A stretch of DNA of 62,000 nucleotides from Zygnema cylindricum (GCA_037447655.1 JBBHKE010002528.1:1-62000), one strand, 5' to 3'. Counted from the first letter of the stretch, positions 9,934 through 21,095 are shown. Notes: a model not told the origin generated them from the letters alone. Made by a program: numbers and translations.

Positions 9934-10461
9934 TATTGATTTGTATCGATCATGCACGCCTGTGTGCACCAGACTAGCAGACACGAAGCAAATATTACAC
10001 TGGGAATGGTGCCTTTAGGTGTATCACAAGAGTAGATTAGATTGGTAGAAGTAATAATCAGACACATCAAGCGCAAGCAGGTTTAGGACAGCTTTTCCAT
10101 TAATTGATAGAATAAGTACAAAGATGTCTCAAGGACACTATCTAATAAAGTTGTGATTCTCCTCCTCAATGCTAAATGTCTTGATTCTAGTGAGAATATA
10201 CAAAGGAGATCCTTGATGATCTGAAATGCTACAAGTGCTATGATTGCTCTCCTGTGATGTTACTGAGAGTGCCAATGTATGTAATTCTGAGAGAGATAAT
10301 GAATAAAATGCGTGAGTGCATTCTTATATCTCTACTGTGTCATGCCTCTGTGAAGTGCCTGCATGAATGGTGGAATGAGAAAGTGCCATGTGTCAACTTC
10401 CACCACAAACTGCCGCTCGCCAAATTCTTTACTTCCGTACAAATGTAGGTTCACGGAATTG
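9934..10461 (-). repeat. 5' LTR of the gag-only element
   Basis: Partner of 6087-6614 with about six substitutions and no length change that I noticed. It lies directly next to the primer-binding site. Confidence 0.7.
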
Positions 10462-10467
10462 AAAATT

Positions 10468-10689
10468 AATCATCAATCGAATGATTCTCTCCAATTATTC
10501 CCTGCTGCTAGTTTTGCACTGAGTGCTTATTTTGTCGTGGATTAATGAGTGTTTATTTTGTCGTGGAATTAATCTATCTTCTTTCTTGTTCAATAATTAA
10601 GCTTTGCTTTCTCATATAGAGAATTGTTTTCCTTAGCTTCCTGTCTTGTAATTGATCGATCTTATGGCCACTTCTTTAGAATCTCAACA
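10468..10689 (+). repeat. 5' LTR remnant of copia element 2
   Basis: Matches 13840-14034. It ends 'TCTCAACA' immediately before a canonical primer site. It contains a short internal duplication around 'TTATTTTGTCGTGG' (10528-10566). The LTR start is missing or abuts the previous element. Confidence 0.65.
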
Positions 10690-11030
10690 TGGTATCGGAG
10701 CTCTAGGTAAAATTACACACATCCAAAAATTTAATGGTAGTAACTATTTACTATGGAAAGCTAAGATGACCCGTATTTTAAAATATAAGAATTAATGGGG
10801 TATGGTAGCAGGCACTGAACTGAAACCTACTGAAAATCTTTAATGGGAGCAGGTTATGATAGAATGGAAGAAGAGGCACCGACGTTAATGAAATTCTATG
10901 GGCTCCATTGCCCACAGAATTCGCAGATCCAAAAGAAGCTAATCTAGATAGTGCCGAATCCAAGTTGATATAAACCCAAATAAATGATCCCTTGACAATA
11001 ATAACCCCAATATACCTTCACCCCTGTGAA
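10663..11030 (+). pseudogene. Gag fragment of copia element 2
   Basis: An ATG at 10663 inside the LTR opens a frame that crosses the primer site and reads 'KITHIQKFNGSNYLLWKAKM', the classic N-terminus of copia Gag. In-frame TAA codons follow near 10794 and 10842, and similarity fades by 11030, where a foreign LTR begins. No pol is left. Confidence 0.65.
10690..10701 (+). promoter_or_regulatory. Primer-binding site of copia element 2
   Basis: 'TGGTATCGGAGC' differs by one base from the usual plant copia site 'TGGTATCAGAGC' complementary to the 3' end of initiator tRNA-Met. It starts directly after the LTR end. Confidence 0.75.
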
Positions 11031-11044
11031 GAGAAGGCCTTCTG

Positions 11045-11755
11045 TGTGCTCAGTTCCACCACAAAATGCAAAGCTTCAATATGTGTTTTAGACAATATTC
11101 CCCGCTTTGACTTTCCCACTGAATAAGTGCCACCCTGGCACGCAAAGACTCTGACCGACTACACCCTTGCGTAGCTTGGACTCCCCTGAGTCCGCAGCAA
11201 TAAAAATCACTCCGACTACACCCTTGCGTAGCTTGGAATCCCCTGAGTTCGCAGCAAAAAGAATCACTAAATTTGCTCACCCGAGCATTAAGTTATGGCT
11301 GGTCAAAGATGACCTTTATAGTTACAAGCTCTCTTAGAGAGAGGTACCGAAATATCACTAAGTCTTACTCTGCCTACTCATGACTACCTACTACTAAACC
11401 CTAGTCCAATAGGAACACTATATAGTACAAGAAGGTACAATGGGCGATGTACTTATTGTACGACCATTGTACGACAAGGTCTACAAGGTGACACCTTTCA
11501 AATCGGAAGCCATGGTTCCTCCTCCCATCTTCTCCGGTATCAAATAATGTGGCGCCACGTGGCACCGCGTGACGCTATCTCCGTATGCCGCCAAAAGCTC
11601 ACTTCCCGTGGCGGTTATAATGTCGGCCGTCCGGTCAAAACATATTTTACACGGTTCAGATTGGCGTACATGCAGGAATTGCTTCTTTTGGTTAGTCTGC
11701 TGTTAATTAGCTGTTGCGTTAATGTTTATTTATTTATGAAACCCGTCACGTGAAT
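11045..11755 (-). repeat. LTR fragment of the copia 1 family
   Basis: From 11322 it is almost the same as 1-430 of this window. Upstream it matches the other end of the copia 1 LTR ('GCCACCCTGGCA', 'CCTGAGT', 'TTATGGCTGGTCAAAG'). The U3 end is missing after 11755. It carries a private 57-bp tandem duplication. Confidence 0.75.
11157..11270. repeat. 57-bp tandem duplication within an LTR
   Basis: 'GACTACACCCTTGCGTAGC' begins at 11157 and again at 11214. The two copies differ at a few positions. The other LTR copies in the window have only one unit. Confidence 0.75.
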
Positions 11756-12170
11756 CGATGGATCTACTGGTTTTTGGGGAAACATATATATAATCGTTCA
11801 AACATGAGCCTTTTTTTTTGGTTTTTTAATCTGGGTTTGATTTTTTTTTTCTCACACTTCTGAATAGAGGATGATCTCCAAAATGTTTAAAACTCGCTTC
11901 GATGCACAACCGACAGAAAAACAAAGGCAGTTTTTCTCCGATCTTTCCTGTATTTTCCCTCTTTCCATTTCTTCTCTGCCGTTTTAAACCAACAAAAGAG
12001 AAGATTCCCTCTCTCCCCCCTATCCTCCCTATCCACCCCCTCACATAAGAAAAAAACATCATTAAAGCTTCCCTTATCTGCCTGGAGACTCCTCCCAAAT
12101 GCATATCCTTGTTTGACTCCTCCTCCTATTTCTCCTCCTTCTCCTCCTCCTTCCCTAACTCCTCTCCGAT
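11756..12170. other. Gene-free stretch, pyrimidine-rich on its right
   Basis: Poly-T tracts near 11812-11850, then a run of CTC/TCC words (12100-12170). The ORFs on the minus strand are low-complexity shadows. No recognised gene. Confidence 0.4.
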
Positions 12171-12539
12171 CGGGTCCGTACCCATTTGTTACGGGCGTAT
12201 GGATATTCCATATTCTACCCTGTATTGGACCGCCTTCACCTGCCAATCCAACACCTCCCCTCATGGGAAAGCACGTCAAACCATATGCAATCCCGCTGGC
12301 TTTGATACCATGTTAGATTTCCTTAAAATCTGGGATTCGGCATGTCCCATACTAGAGAAAATTGAGCCGGTGAGGGCTCGAACCTGGGACCTTTCACTTC
12401 AGCTGCGAATGCACTACCACTGTGCTTCTAGCTCGATGTAGAGACTGGCGGGTCCATACCCATTTGTTACGGGCGGCTTCCAGTATGGATATTCCATATT
12501 CTACCCCGTATTAGACCAGCTTCACGTGCCAATCTAACA
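12171..12539 (-). mobile_element. TRIM (miniature LTR retrotransposon) with tRNA-like LTR
   Basis: On the minus strand: an LTR of 229 bases (12539 to 12311) starting 'TGTTAGATTGG' and ending 'ATCTAACA'; directly after it a primer site 'TGGTATCAAAGC' (12310-12299) matching the initiator tRNA-Met 3' end; 57 bases of internal sequence ending in the purine tract 'GAGGGGAGG' (12262-12254); then the start of the second LTR, 'TGTTGGATTGG' (12253 leftward), kept for only about 83 bases. There is no coding capacity, as expected for TRIMs. Confidence 0.75.
12364..12434 (-). ncRNA. tRNA-shaped sequence inside the TRIM LTR
   Basis: A 71-nt segment folds with exact tRNA spacing. Acceptor GAGCTAG/CCGGCTC (6 of 7 pairs, one G-U), two-base linker, D stem GCAC/GTGC with a 7-nt loop, anticodon stem TTCGC/GTGAA (one G-U) with 7-nt loop AGCTGAA, 5-nt variable region, T loop TTCGAGC with a weak stem (3 of 5). 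The B box is 'GGTTCGAGCC', and an A-box-like 'GCACAGTGGTAGTGC' is present. Position 33 is G instead of T and no CCA follows, so it is not a working tRNA gene; it may act as an internal RNA polymerase III promoter. By eye tRNA-Cys is the closest relative. Confidence 0.6.
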
Positions 12540-13839
12540 CATAGTAACAAACCCACTAGATGAGAGGAGGAACAGGGAGGAGCAAATGGAGAGAGTGAGA
12601 GAGTATGCCTTACCTTCTCCATCGCCACTGCCAGTATACTATCACGATCCATCTTTTATGCTACTTTATCCATGGACTTCTCCATTTGGACCTCTATCAA
12701 ACACTTTTATAGAATCTAGAACGCCACCACGAGGGACGCAAAATAAATCACCACACCACTAGTAAGAGAATAGAGGAGAACAAAAGAATCGGCCAAACGA
12801 ATAAATGTATCTCAACAGAAGCTTTTCGCTCACCGCATAACTCACCACGTAATTCCTTTTTCAAACTATTAAACACCACTAATCATCTTCAATAATTCAA
12901 TGATACTCCAATGGTCCAATAATCTAATGCACTAACTCTAATGTTGCTTAAATAGCTACCCGCCACTTGCAGTGCACTACTACATAACTACTTACGGGGC
13001 AGCCAACGACGTCCAAGGCAAGGACGAAGAAACGCGTTTTCGAAGAAAGTAACGCACGCGAAAGCAGACGGGCGCGCTTTCCTTATCGAAACGAAACGTA
13101 GAAAATAAAGAAATTCCACAGGTGAGACGGTACGATCACGAAACACGCCACAGACGAAGAAAACGCATGAAAGGCACATGGAAAGCAAATAGACGTGCTT
13201 TCCCTATGGAAACAAGCGTGGAAAACCAAGAAAAGTATAAATTCCACACGTGCGATGTACGAGCCCGAAGCACTATGTACAACAAAAAATAGGGTAAGCG
13301 CGAAACGAAGTCGAACGTTGCGCTCCTCAACAGTTATGCAATTAGTCATATTGGCTCGTCGAAGCGTCACTCCTACGATCATGTCTATCTGCTTACTAGC
13401 CGATGACAGGCGAGGTCTTTCCGACCTCCCACCAAGGGACCCGTGTTAAACTTCTGTGTCCATTTTCTAAAAAGGACAAAAATCAAAGTTGTTACGTGAG
13501 ATAGAAGTCAAGTAAAGTCGTTAGGTACAAGTACGGTTGGGTAAACGTAAGGTACGGTTGAATAGACGTCACGATACATTAACGTAGACGTCAAGTTAAC
13601 TTTGCGTAGGCGTCAAGATTTGATGAAACGTCGTAGCTTACTTGTACCGTACGTCAAGTCAAGTCGCAGCAAATTTTGAGTATACGTGACGAAAAAGCAT
13701 GCGGACATTTTGTATTTGGCGATCTTTGATTGGTCTACGTATGTCACAAGTTAGATCCTATTTCTTTACGTGACACGCAAGTTGCATAGGTCTACACGAC
13801 ACGTACACAAAAAAATGTACCAAAGGTATGCATCAAGTA
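12540..13839. other. Gene-free stretch with imperfect duplication and ACGT-rich repeats
   Basis: Holds two diverged copies of about 100 bases (13052-13145 and 13167-13275) and, from 13480 to 13770, many scattered 'ACGTCA' and 'GTACGG' words. A minus-strand ATG at 12652 opens 13 codons ending at a donor-like GTAAGG, but no following exon was found. No confirmed gene. Confidence 0.4.
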
Positions 13840-14034
13840 ATCATCAATCGAACGATTCTCTCCAATTTTTCCCTGCTGCTAGTTTTACACTGAGTGCTTA
13901 TTTTGTCGTGGAATTAATCTATCTTCTTTCTTGTTCAGTAATTAAGCTTTGCTTTCTCATATAGAGAATTGTTTTCCTTAGCTTCCTGTCTTGTAATTTA
14001 TCGATCCTATGGTCACTTCTTCAGAATCTCAACA
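13840..14034 (+). repeat. 3' LTR remnant of copia element 2
   Basis: Matches 10468-10689 at nearly every position ('CCCTGCTGCTAG', 'TTGTTTTCCTTAGC', 'TCAGAATCTCAACA'). It lies about 3.2 kb downstream in the same orientation, so the two probably bound one old element now filled with later insertions. Confidence 0.65.
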
Positions 14035-14218
14035 GGAAGGGTGGCTGTAAATGCATATGGCAACTGGCTGATTGTTTGTTTTTGGTTTATACGAGAAAGA
14101 AAGAGGGAAATTTGTTGAGTGAGAAAAAAGGAACTTGTTAGTCAACAAATGGAAAGTGGGTGGTGAGGGAGGGAAAAATATGGGGAGGGAAGAGAGAATA
14201 GTAGGATTCTGTGTAACA

Positions 14219-14435
14219 CACCGTGAATCTTTATTAGCGTGTTGAATGCTAATTCAGTTCCCCCAATTTTTTCCCAAATTCTCAAAAAGAATTATCCATA
14301 CTATTTTAAAAAAATCCTAATTTCTAATTAGAGTAGTTGATTTCTTTGAAAATTTTCAAATTCCCAATTAGCTTTAATAACGGTAATTATTCTTATACGC
14401 TAAAAAAACTTCTACCCTAATAACGATACGCGGTT
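14219..14435. mobile_element. MITE, family M1 (diverged copy)
   Basis: Starts 'CACCGTGAATCTTTATTAGC' and ends with 'TAATAACGATACGCGG', inverted. The interior is AT-rich. A further right-end copy sits at 14593-14609, so 14436-14609 is probably a nested or tandem relic of the same family. Confidence 0.55.
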
Positions 14436-14609
14436 TACTGTAAGCATGTTTACGGGGGGTATTTATTTTTTTGAAAAACCCGAATTAGAATTAGTAAAAA
14501 ATTAGAATAAATGTTTTTTTTTTTTTAATTTGAAAATCCCAATTAGCGTTAATAACTCTAAAGATGTTTTTACGGTATTTATTCCTTGATGTTAATAGCG
14601 ATTTGCGGT

Positions 14610-16054
14610 GTACATGATAACGGGAATATAATAGTGGGATTTTGTGCAGTACCGTATCTGTCTGTGGGTGGTGCAGGGCTCTATACAGTTTCAAATTTGG
14701 GGGGATAATTGCTCCAGAGATTCAAAACCTCACAAGATTGAAATTTTTGTGAGTCAAGTGTGAGGGGGAATGCATCGTTTACAAAAAAAAAACACAAGAA
14801 ATATGGGTACATACACGGTTATAGAAAAGGAAAAAAACAGAAAAATATTTTTTACGATTTTTCTGCGGAAGCAGAGTAAGAGGCTTTAAACTAGAAGTCA
14901 GAAAGGGAGAGGGAGAGGGAAAGTATTGTGTTTAACACAGATTTGGATTGGAAATCAATGTATATTTTTCCTTTTATGTTTTAATGATTACTTTTTTTAT
15001 TCGTTTGTAATTATTTTATTTTGCAACCTAGGAAGGGGAGTTAAGAGAGTGAATATATCCATGTGGTGTGCAAACATTGCAATAAAATTATTTTTGATGA
15101 ATATAAATGAAACCGCCACCTGCAGGAATGTGTCTTCAGCCATCTATCTCTCGTATGTGACCGTCTCATTTTACGTCAATCGTTGTGTTGTTTTAGGTTG
15201 CGTCTATAAATGCCGTACAGGCATCTTGAATAGTACAAAAACTACTTGCACGTTTTGATAAACAAGACAAGGTCCATGTAGTGTCAACAGGCATGATAAG
15301 GGGGACACAGTCTAAGTTGGATCTTGTTTGCTTGATCGTGTCAAGCGGTTTGCGTAAATCGTGTGTTGTTCCCTGTCGCGTCTACAATAGCGCGTACGGA
15401 CGTCTAAAACAGTATAATTGTACTTCCACATTTTGATAAACAGGACACGGTCCAAGTGTAACGGGCATGAAAAACGGGCATGATAAACAAAACACTGTCC
15501 ATGTTAGTGTAACGGGCACGAAAAATAAGACACAGTCAATGCACGTGTAACGGGCGTGATTTACTAGTGCAAAAATGAAATTATAACTTTGACATGTGAC
15601 GATTATAGACGTAGGTAAAACTATATGACGGTTGAAAATAACTACTAAACCTCTCCCTGCCCCTCTCTCTCCACAAATTCCATCCCTCCGTTTCTTCCTT
15701 ATGCTCGTTTTCTCTCTTTTGGCTCTCCAAGAAACGAAGCGATGCCGAGAACGTGACGTGACCTGATAAGACGTGACGTAACATGGCTTGATGCGACGTT
15801 ATATGGCGTGACATGACTTGCCATGATGTGGTGTTAAGTATCAAGACTTGACGTGATGCGAGGTGAAAAAAAAAAGTACAGTACTATAGAGTGAGGATGG
15901 GAAGTGGCGTGACATGACATGCGAGAATAGGTACAAATATGGCTGAAGGCATGGCAATATAAAATTCTCGCATGGTTGCGGCAAGTATGTTCGACAATTT
16001 AATTCGTTGTACCGTGTATCGTATGTATCGCGTACCCAAACTTGTACTGTACAG
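14610..16054. other. Gene-free stretch with two fields of degenerate short repeats
   Basis: 15270-15560 repeats phrases such as 'GTGTAACGGGCATGA' and 'GACACGGTCCA'. 15730-15860 is a dense run of 'GACGTGA/TGACATG' words. ORFs at 14926-15258 (plus) and 15581-15844 (minus) show no family motif. Confidence 0.4.
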
Positions 16055-16314
16055 CAGAGGTCGCAAACGGTTAACCAAAATCGTGACCGACTGTTAACCG
16101 ACCGCCCGCGTCGGATCCAGAACAGATTCGGTTGCCAAATTTTGGGGGTCGGGCGGTTATCGTCGGTTGATTCACCAGGAAAAAAAAAACGGTCGGTTAC
16201 GGTCAGTCAACCAAAAACCCAAAAAAAATGAAAATTTTATACTGTCCTTATAATCCAACATTCTTGTACTTTGTACTCTTTGGTATTATGGAAGTATGTG
16301 ACATCATGATTAAC

Positions 16315-16600
16315 GTCGCAAATCTGACACGGTACAATAGTAATGCTATTCATTTTGCAAATCATAGGGAACATGACAAAGCGTCGCAAATCTGACACGG
16401 TTTTACACTATTCATTTCGCAAATCTTAGGCAACGCGACAAAGAGTCGCAAATCTGACAAAGTAGTACATTATTCGTTTCGCAAATCTTACGCAACGCAA
16501 CAAAGCGTCGCAAATCTGACACGGTAGTACATTATTCATTTTGCTAATCTTAGGCAGCGCAACAAATCGTAATTATTAGCTTATTCATACGTCGTACATT
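16315..16600 (+). repeat. Subterminal repeat array, left end of the hAT
   Basis: 'GTCGCAAATCTGACACGG' or close variants start at 16315, 16383, 16445 and 16507 (period 62-68). Each is followed by 'TTCGCAAATCTTAGG' and 'CGCGACAAAG'. The same array is inverted at 20880-21170. Such arrays are typical transposase-binding sites in hAT elements. Confidence 0.75.
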
Positions 16601-16853
16601 ATTGCAAAGTGTTAATTACACATTTTATACCGTGTTTCCACAAATATATCATATTATTATGTCAATTTCATGCGGCATGTAGTAATAATTGGTTAATAAA
16701 TCCGTGAAAATCAAACTATTACAAAAATTTCCCACGACTAGTCTTAATTATTGGCGTGCTCACATGTGTCAAACAATATATCGATAAATTGAATTGCTAT
16801 TTAAGTTAGAGAAACTCGACCAAAATTCAAACAAAACTTGGTTATACACTAAA

Positions 16854-19064
16854 ATGGAGAAAAATATCTTCGCTTCCCTTAAAACTACAATCGATAACGA
16901 ACTTCGAAAATCAAAAAATGGTGAAATTGCTCAGTATTACCTAGTGAAAGAAAGCAGGGCCACTTCAAATTGTTGGAAAAAATTTGAGCATGTCTATGAA
17001 GTTTGAACATCAAACAGATACATTGCAAAGGGGGCAGGTTTTGTGGCTTGTAATACATGTTTCATAATTCATCAATACAGGTCAGCAAACGGTACTTCAA
17101 CAATCAATACTCACACATGTTTAGATTCGGCCGACATGAATAATTCAAGAGGACTTCTTCGTAAGTTTCTTTCAAAAATGGAGGCGAAAACGAGTGACTG
17201 AAAAAAAAATGTGAAAATGGTGGCGTTGATGTGTTGTGAGGACCTTGGACGGTTTTCGATAATCGACGGTTCAAGTATAATTTTTTTAAAATTCTATTTA
17301 AAATGTCTTGAGTGTAAATGTCATTATAACTTGTTTTGTTCAAAAAAATTTAAATTTGAGCTTAGTTTGTTATGATATTGTTTTTTATTTTTCTTTCAAT
17401 AAAAAAAAAAAAACATTTCGGTATAAACTTTGTTTATTAATCATGGTTAGTAATTGTATGATATTTTCTTATTGTTTTTTTTGTTTTTTTTTCCCAAGTT
17501 TTCAAGCATTTTGTCAAGCATTGTTTGATGTTGGTGTTTCGTCCAACAACAGTGTTCACATCGACCAACTACTCCCGTCCATCAATAGTGTAAAAAACTA
17601 CATTATATCTTTTGCGAAAGATATTCGTAGTTTGATCATCCCAAAACTTAGAGAAAATATTGATAACAATATTTTTGTCGCATTCACGACCGATCTCTGG
17701 ACGGAGACAATAAAAGAACCCCATCCATGTCGGTAATCGCTCATTTTATTGACAAATAATTTAAACTTCATGCACGGACGCTTCAAGTCGATCATTTTCC
17801 GGAGGAAAAACACACTGCGGAAAATGTTTTAACGGCTTTCAAAAAATGTTTGACCAATTTTGAAATGTCCAATTTTGATCGCTGCTTTGTCGTGACTGAT
17901 AGTGGCTCTAACATGTGTGGGACTGAAGGTCTACCGAGTATGTTTACTTGGATACCTTGCGCGGACCATAAAATAGCAACAATTGTGACAACGATTTTGA
18001 ATAAGAGCGGAACTTCCAAAAAAGGAAAATACGATGTGGAAGTTCCTGATTTTTTTGGTCTAATTGACGCGTGTGAATCATTGGTCACGTTTTTGAAACA
18101 GAGTAATTTACAAAATCTTTTGAAAAACACTTTAAAACAAGAAAACGCAACGCGGTATAATTTTTTGCTCTAAATGATTAAGAGTATTTACGATGCATTC
18201 AATGAGATATGACCAATCACTCAAGCAAAAAATAAATTGATACTTTTTACTTGTATCGATAAGACTCACCTTACCGAACTTATACAATTTTTGGAACGGT
18301 TTGAAGATGCGACCCTAAAGTTAGAAAAATTCAAAGAACCAACTTTACATTTGGTTTTGTTTGAACTGTCTTCTCTCCATAACCATTGTAAGATAAGGAA
18401 AACATCTTACAATGACGGTGAAAAAGAATGCCCGCCGATTCCCCAAACTTGCAAAATTGAAACAACTTTTTCTGTAATTTGCACTACCGAAGTGGGGCCT
18501 TCATTAGTATCATATTGTCGCGGCTCTCTTAGATCCCAGACAAAAACAAAAGCTTGAAATAATTGGGGTATTGAAAAATGAAATTGAAAGCGCAAGGGTC
18601 AAACTTCGAGAACTCGAAAACGACCTCGGTGATGACGTTGATTTCGGTAGTCCTCAACGTATCACAAAAAAAGGAAAAACATCGCAAAATAAACACGATT
18701 TCCACATTTTTTTGGTGAGATCGATGAGGAAAATGAGGTTCTTATTACCACCGACGAAAAAACGCTAGTTAGTGACGAAATGAAACGTTATTTTGATTTA
18801 AAATTAACCAACGACGAAAGATTGAACTTTAACATACTTGAATGGTGGAAAAAAAAATCAAATGTATGTGCAAAAGATGGAGGATTTCCTATTCTAGCCG
18901 ATGCTGCTAGATCTATTCTAGCTATTCCGACTTCTAGCTCCATGTCCGAATGCAATTTTTCGGATGCCGGGAACACAATAACAAAGAAGAGGAGCTCATT
19001 AGCTGCTTCAATTGTTAGTGATATTTTGTGTGTTAGATCCAACCAAGATCTTTTAAATGCATAG
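16854..19064 (+). pseudogene. hAT transposase, inactivated
   Basis: DNA transposase of the hAT superfamily (DDE/RNase H-like fold). Visible in order: N-terminal BED-type finger region (16960-17110, 'FVACNTC' then 'INTHTC'); an intron-like T-rich insertion (about 17273-17499, ending cccaag); the catalytic region with 'VAFTTDLWTE' (17680) and 'VVTDSGSN' (17890); the insertion-domain start 'IPCADH' (17955); and the C-terminal dimerisation domain 'SILAIPTSSSMSECNFSDAG' (18910-18970). TGA near 17005 and 17200, a frameshift with TAA near 17740, and stops after 18173 and 18557 make it non-functional. Ends of the element match, so it probably once encoded its own mobility. Confidence 0.8.
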
Positions 19065-20215
19065 TTTTTTATTTTTTTTTGTTTTCTAATTATTGTTATT
19101 TTTGTAGTATTAGTTATTATATTTTTTTTTCCTTTGAATTTTTTGTTGTATTTCACAATTTTTATAGTTTTATTTTGCTTTTTTTCTTTTAAACTGAAAT
19201 ACTTATATTTATCAAAGTACCAAAGCGTCGTCTGTATACCAAATTTAGATTTATAGATTTTTGTGTAGTTTTAAGTTTGATATTGAGAATTTGTACAATA
19301 GAGTTGAAAATAGAACGAGGTTGTTATTTGTTTTTTTCTATATTTGATACTACAAAATATTTTTATTTTTTTTTGCTCATCGCAATGTGTTATTTGCAGT
19401 TGATTTTCTATGTGAAAACTATGATTTTTTTTTTAAACATACATAATTGAAAATTTACCTTTTTTGTAAAATTCATAACATAGTTTAGTAGTCGAAAGAA
19501 AAACCGTCTAAAAATTGTAGCAAAAATATTAGATTTGCGAGAGAATAAACATTAATATAAGGGTTTAAGCATTAATCTAAGTGTTACACGCAAAATTAGG
19601 AACAAATCCCTTGAAAGAGGTGACTGTCGAGGAAAAAAATTATTCGTAAAGGAAGATTGCTAAAAGACAAAATAGTAAAATGAAGGGGTACATGAGTTGT
19701 TTTTCCGCAAAGGGAGATGTACCACTACACCACTCATTGTTATTAGTATTAATAAGTCTCTACTACTTATAGCCGAAAATCACAAAATATAGTTAAGAAC
19801 ATTACTTAAATATGTGGACTATAACTTGCCCTGTCTCTTTCCATTAAATAGTATTATTAATCATAATTTTCAATTTACACTACATCGCGAATCGTAATTA
19901 GCTTTATAAACGCTAATTGCGTCACCACGATTTTTGACCCAAAAGCCTTAAAAAGATGAAATAACTCTAAATTTCTCTTCACATGATTCAAGGTACTCTT
20001 TGAATCAGCGTTAACAACTCTAGTATAGTGCCATTTTAAATAGTGTGGCTAACGTACAAAACTGTACCTTATTAACGAAAAAAGTACAAAAATTGAATTA
20101 ATACATGCCGTTATGATGTACCTGCCTTTTCACAAACCGGGAAGTGCAAACGTCATAATGACGTGAAACTGTTCGTTTTGACAGAATGCGTTTTTACAAA
20201 CCGCGTAGTGAAAAC
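19065..20215. other. Inner 3' part of the hAT element, no gene
   Basis: AT-rich with long T runs. It includes an M1 MITE end near 19880-19930 and a 33-base direct repeat around 'ACAAACCGNGNAGTG...AACGTCATAAT' at 20128 and 20191. Confidence 0.45.
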
Positions 20216-21095
20216 GTCATAATACTTTGTACTCTTTGGTATCGTGGAAGTACGTGACAGCATGATTAGCGTCGCAAATCTGACACGGTACTATTCATTT
20301 CGCAAATCATAGGGAACGCGACAAAGCATCGCAAATCTGACACTGTAGGAACACTTCATTTCGCAAATCTTAGGGAACGCGACAAATTGTAATTATTGTC
20401 TTATTCCTACGTCGTACATTGGATAATTTTTTACTTTTTCGGTTACGGGCGGGCACGTTTAGACGCGAAAAATCGAGATTCGGTTAATTTTTATTTTCGT
20501 CAACGCTGGTCGGTTAACGGTTAACGATTTTGGAGCGTGACATAACCCGGTCGGGCGTCGGTTACTCAGATTTTGAAAAAAAATAACGGTCAGTTTCGGT
20601 TATGTAAAATTTTGACTTTTGCTGCAGAGGTCGCAAAAGTCAAAAAAATTCATATCCGAAACCGACCGTTTTTTTTTTTTCAAAATCTGAGTAACCGACG
20701 CCCGACCGAGTTTTGTCACGCTCCAAAATCGTTAACCGTTAACCGATCGTCGTTTACGAAAATAAAAATTAACCGAATCTCGATTTTTCGCGTCTAAACG
20801 TGCCCGCCCGTAACCTAAAAAGTACAAAATTAATCAATGTACGACGGAATAAGCCAATAATTACAATTTGTCGCGTTCCCTAAGATTTGCGAAATGAATA
20901 GTGTACTACCGTGTCAGATTTGCGACGCTTTGTCGCGTTCCCTATTATTTTCGAAATGAATAGTGTATTACCGTGTCAGATTTGCGACGCGACATCCCTT
21001 TGATTTGCGAAATATATAGCTTCTTACAGTATCGTGTCATATTTGCGACGCTAATCATGATGTCACGTACTTCCACGATGCCAAAGAGTACAAAG
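20216..21095. repeat. Long inverted repeat within the hAT element
   Basis: Arms of roughly 400-460 bases face each other around a 10-base centre (20623-20632). The inner arm ends are 'TTTTGACTTTTGC' (20610-20622) and 'GCAAAAGTCAAAA' (20633-20645). The centre contains 'CAGAGGTCGC', itself a hAT terminus, as if two element ends were joined head to head. The right arm has one extra subterminal repeat unit. Confidence 0.75.

Larger units (their letters stand above)
6087..10461 (-). mobile_element. LTR-flanked non-autonomous element with one giant gag-like ORF
   Basis: Two direct repeats of 528 bases (6087-6614 and 9934-10461) differ at only about six positions by eye, so the insertion is fairly young. 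In minus orientation the order is LTR, primer site, ORF (9929 to 6648), LTR. No protease, integrase or RT is present, so mobility would need enzymes in trans. The repeats do not show ordinary TG...CA ends and no polypurine tract is obvious. Flanks are HIR intron 4 on the left and a copia LTR on the right, with no target duplication that I can see. Confidence 0.65.

Noticed and set aside
12614-12652. Minus-strand ATG with 13 codons and a donor-like GTAAGG, a possible first exon
   Set aside because: No second exon or recognisable product was found; too short to support.
16315-16530. Regularly spaced 18-base repeats resembling a CRISPR array
   Set aside because: Units are imperfect, the 'spacers' are also repeated, the same array is inverted at the other end of a hAT element, and the context is eukaryotic.
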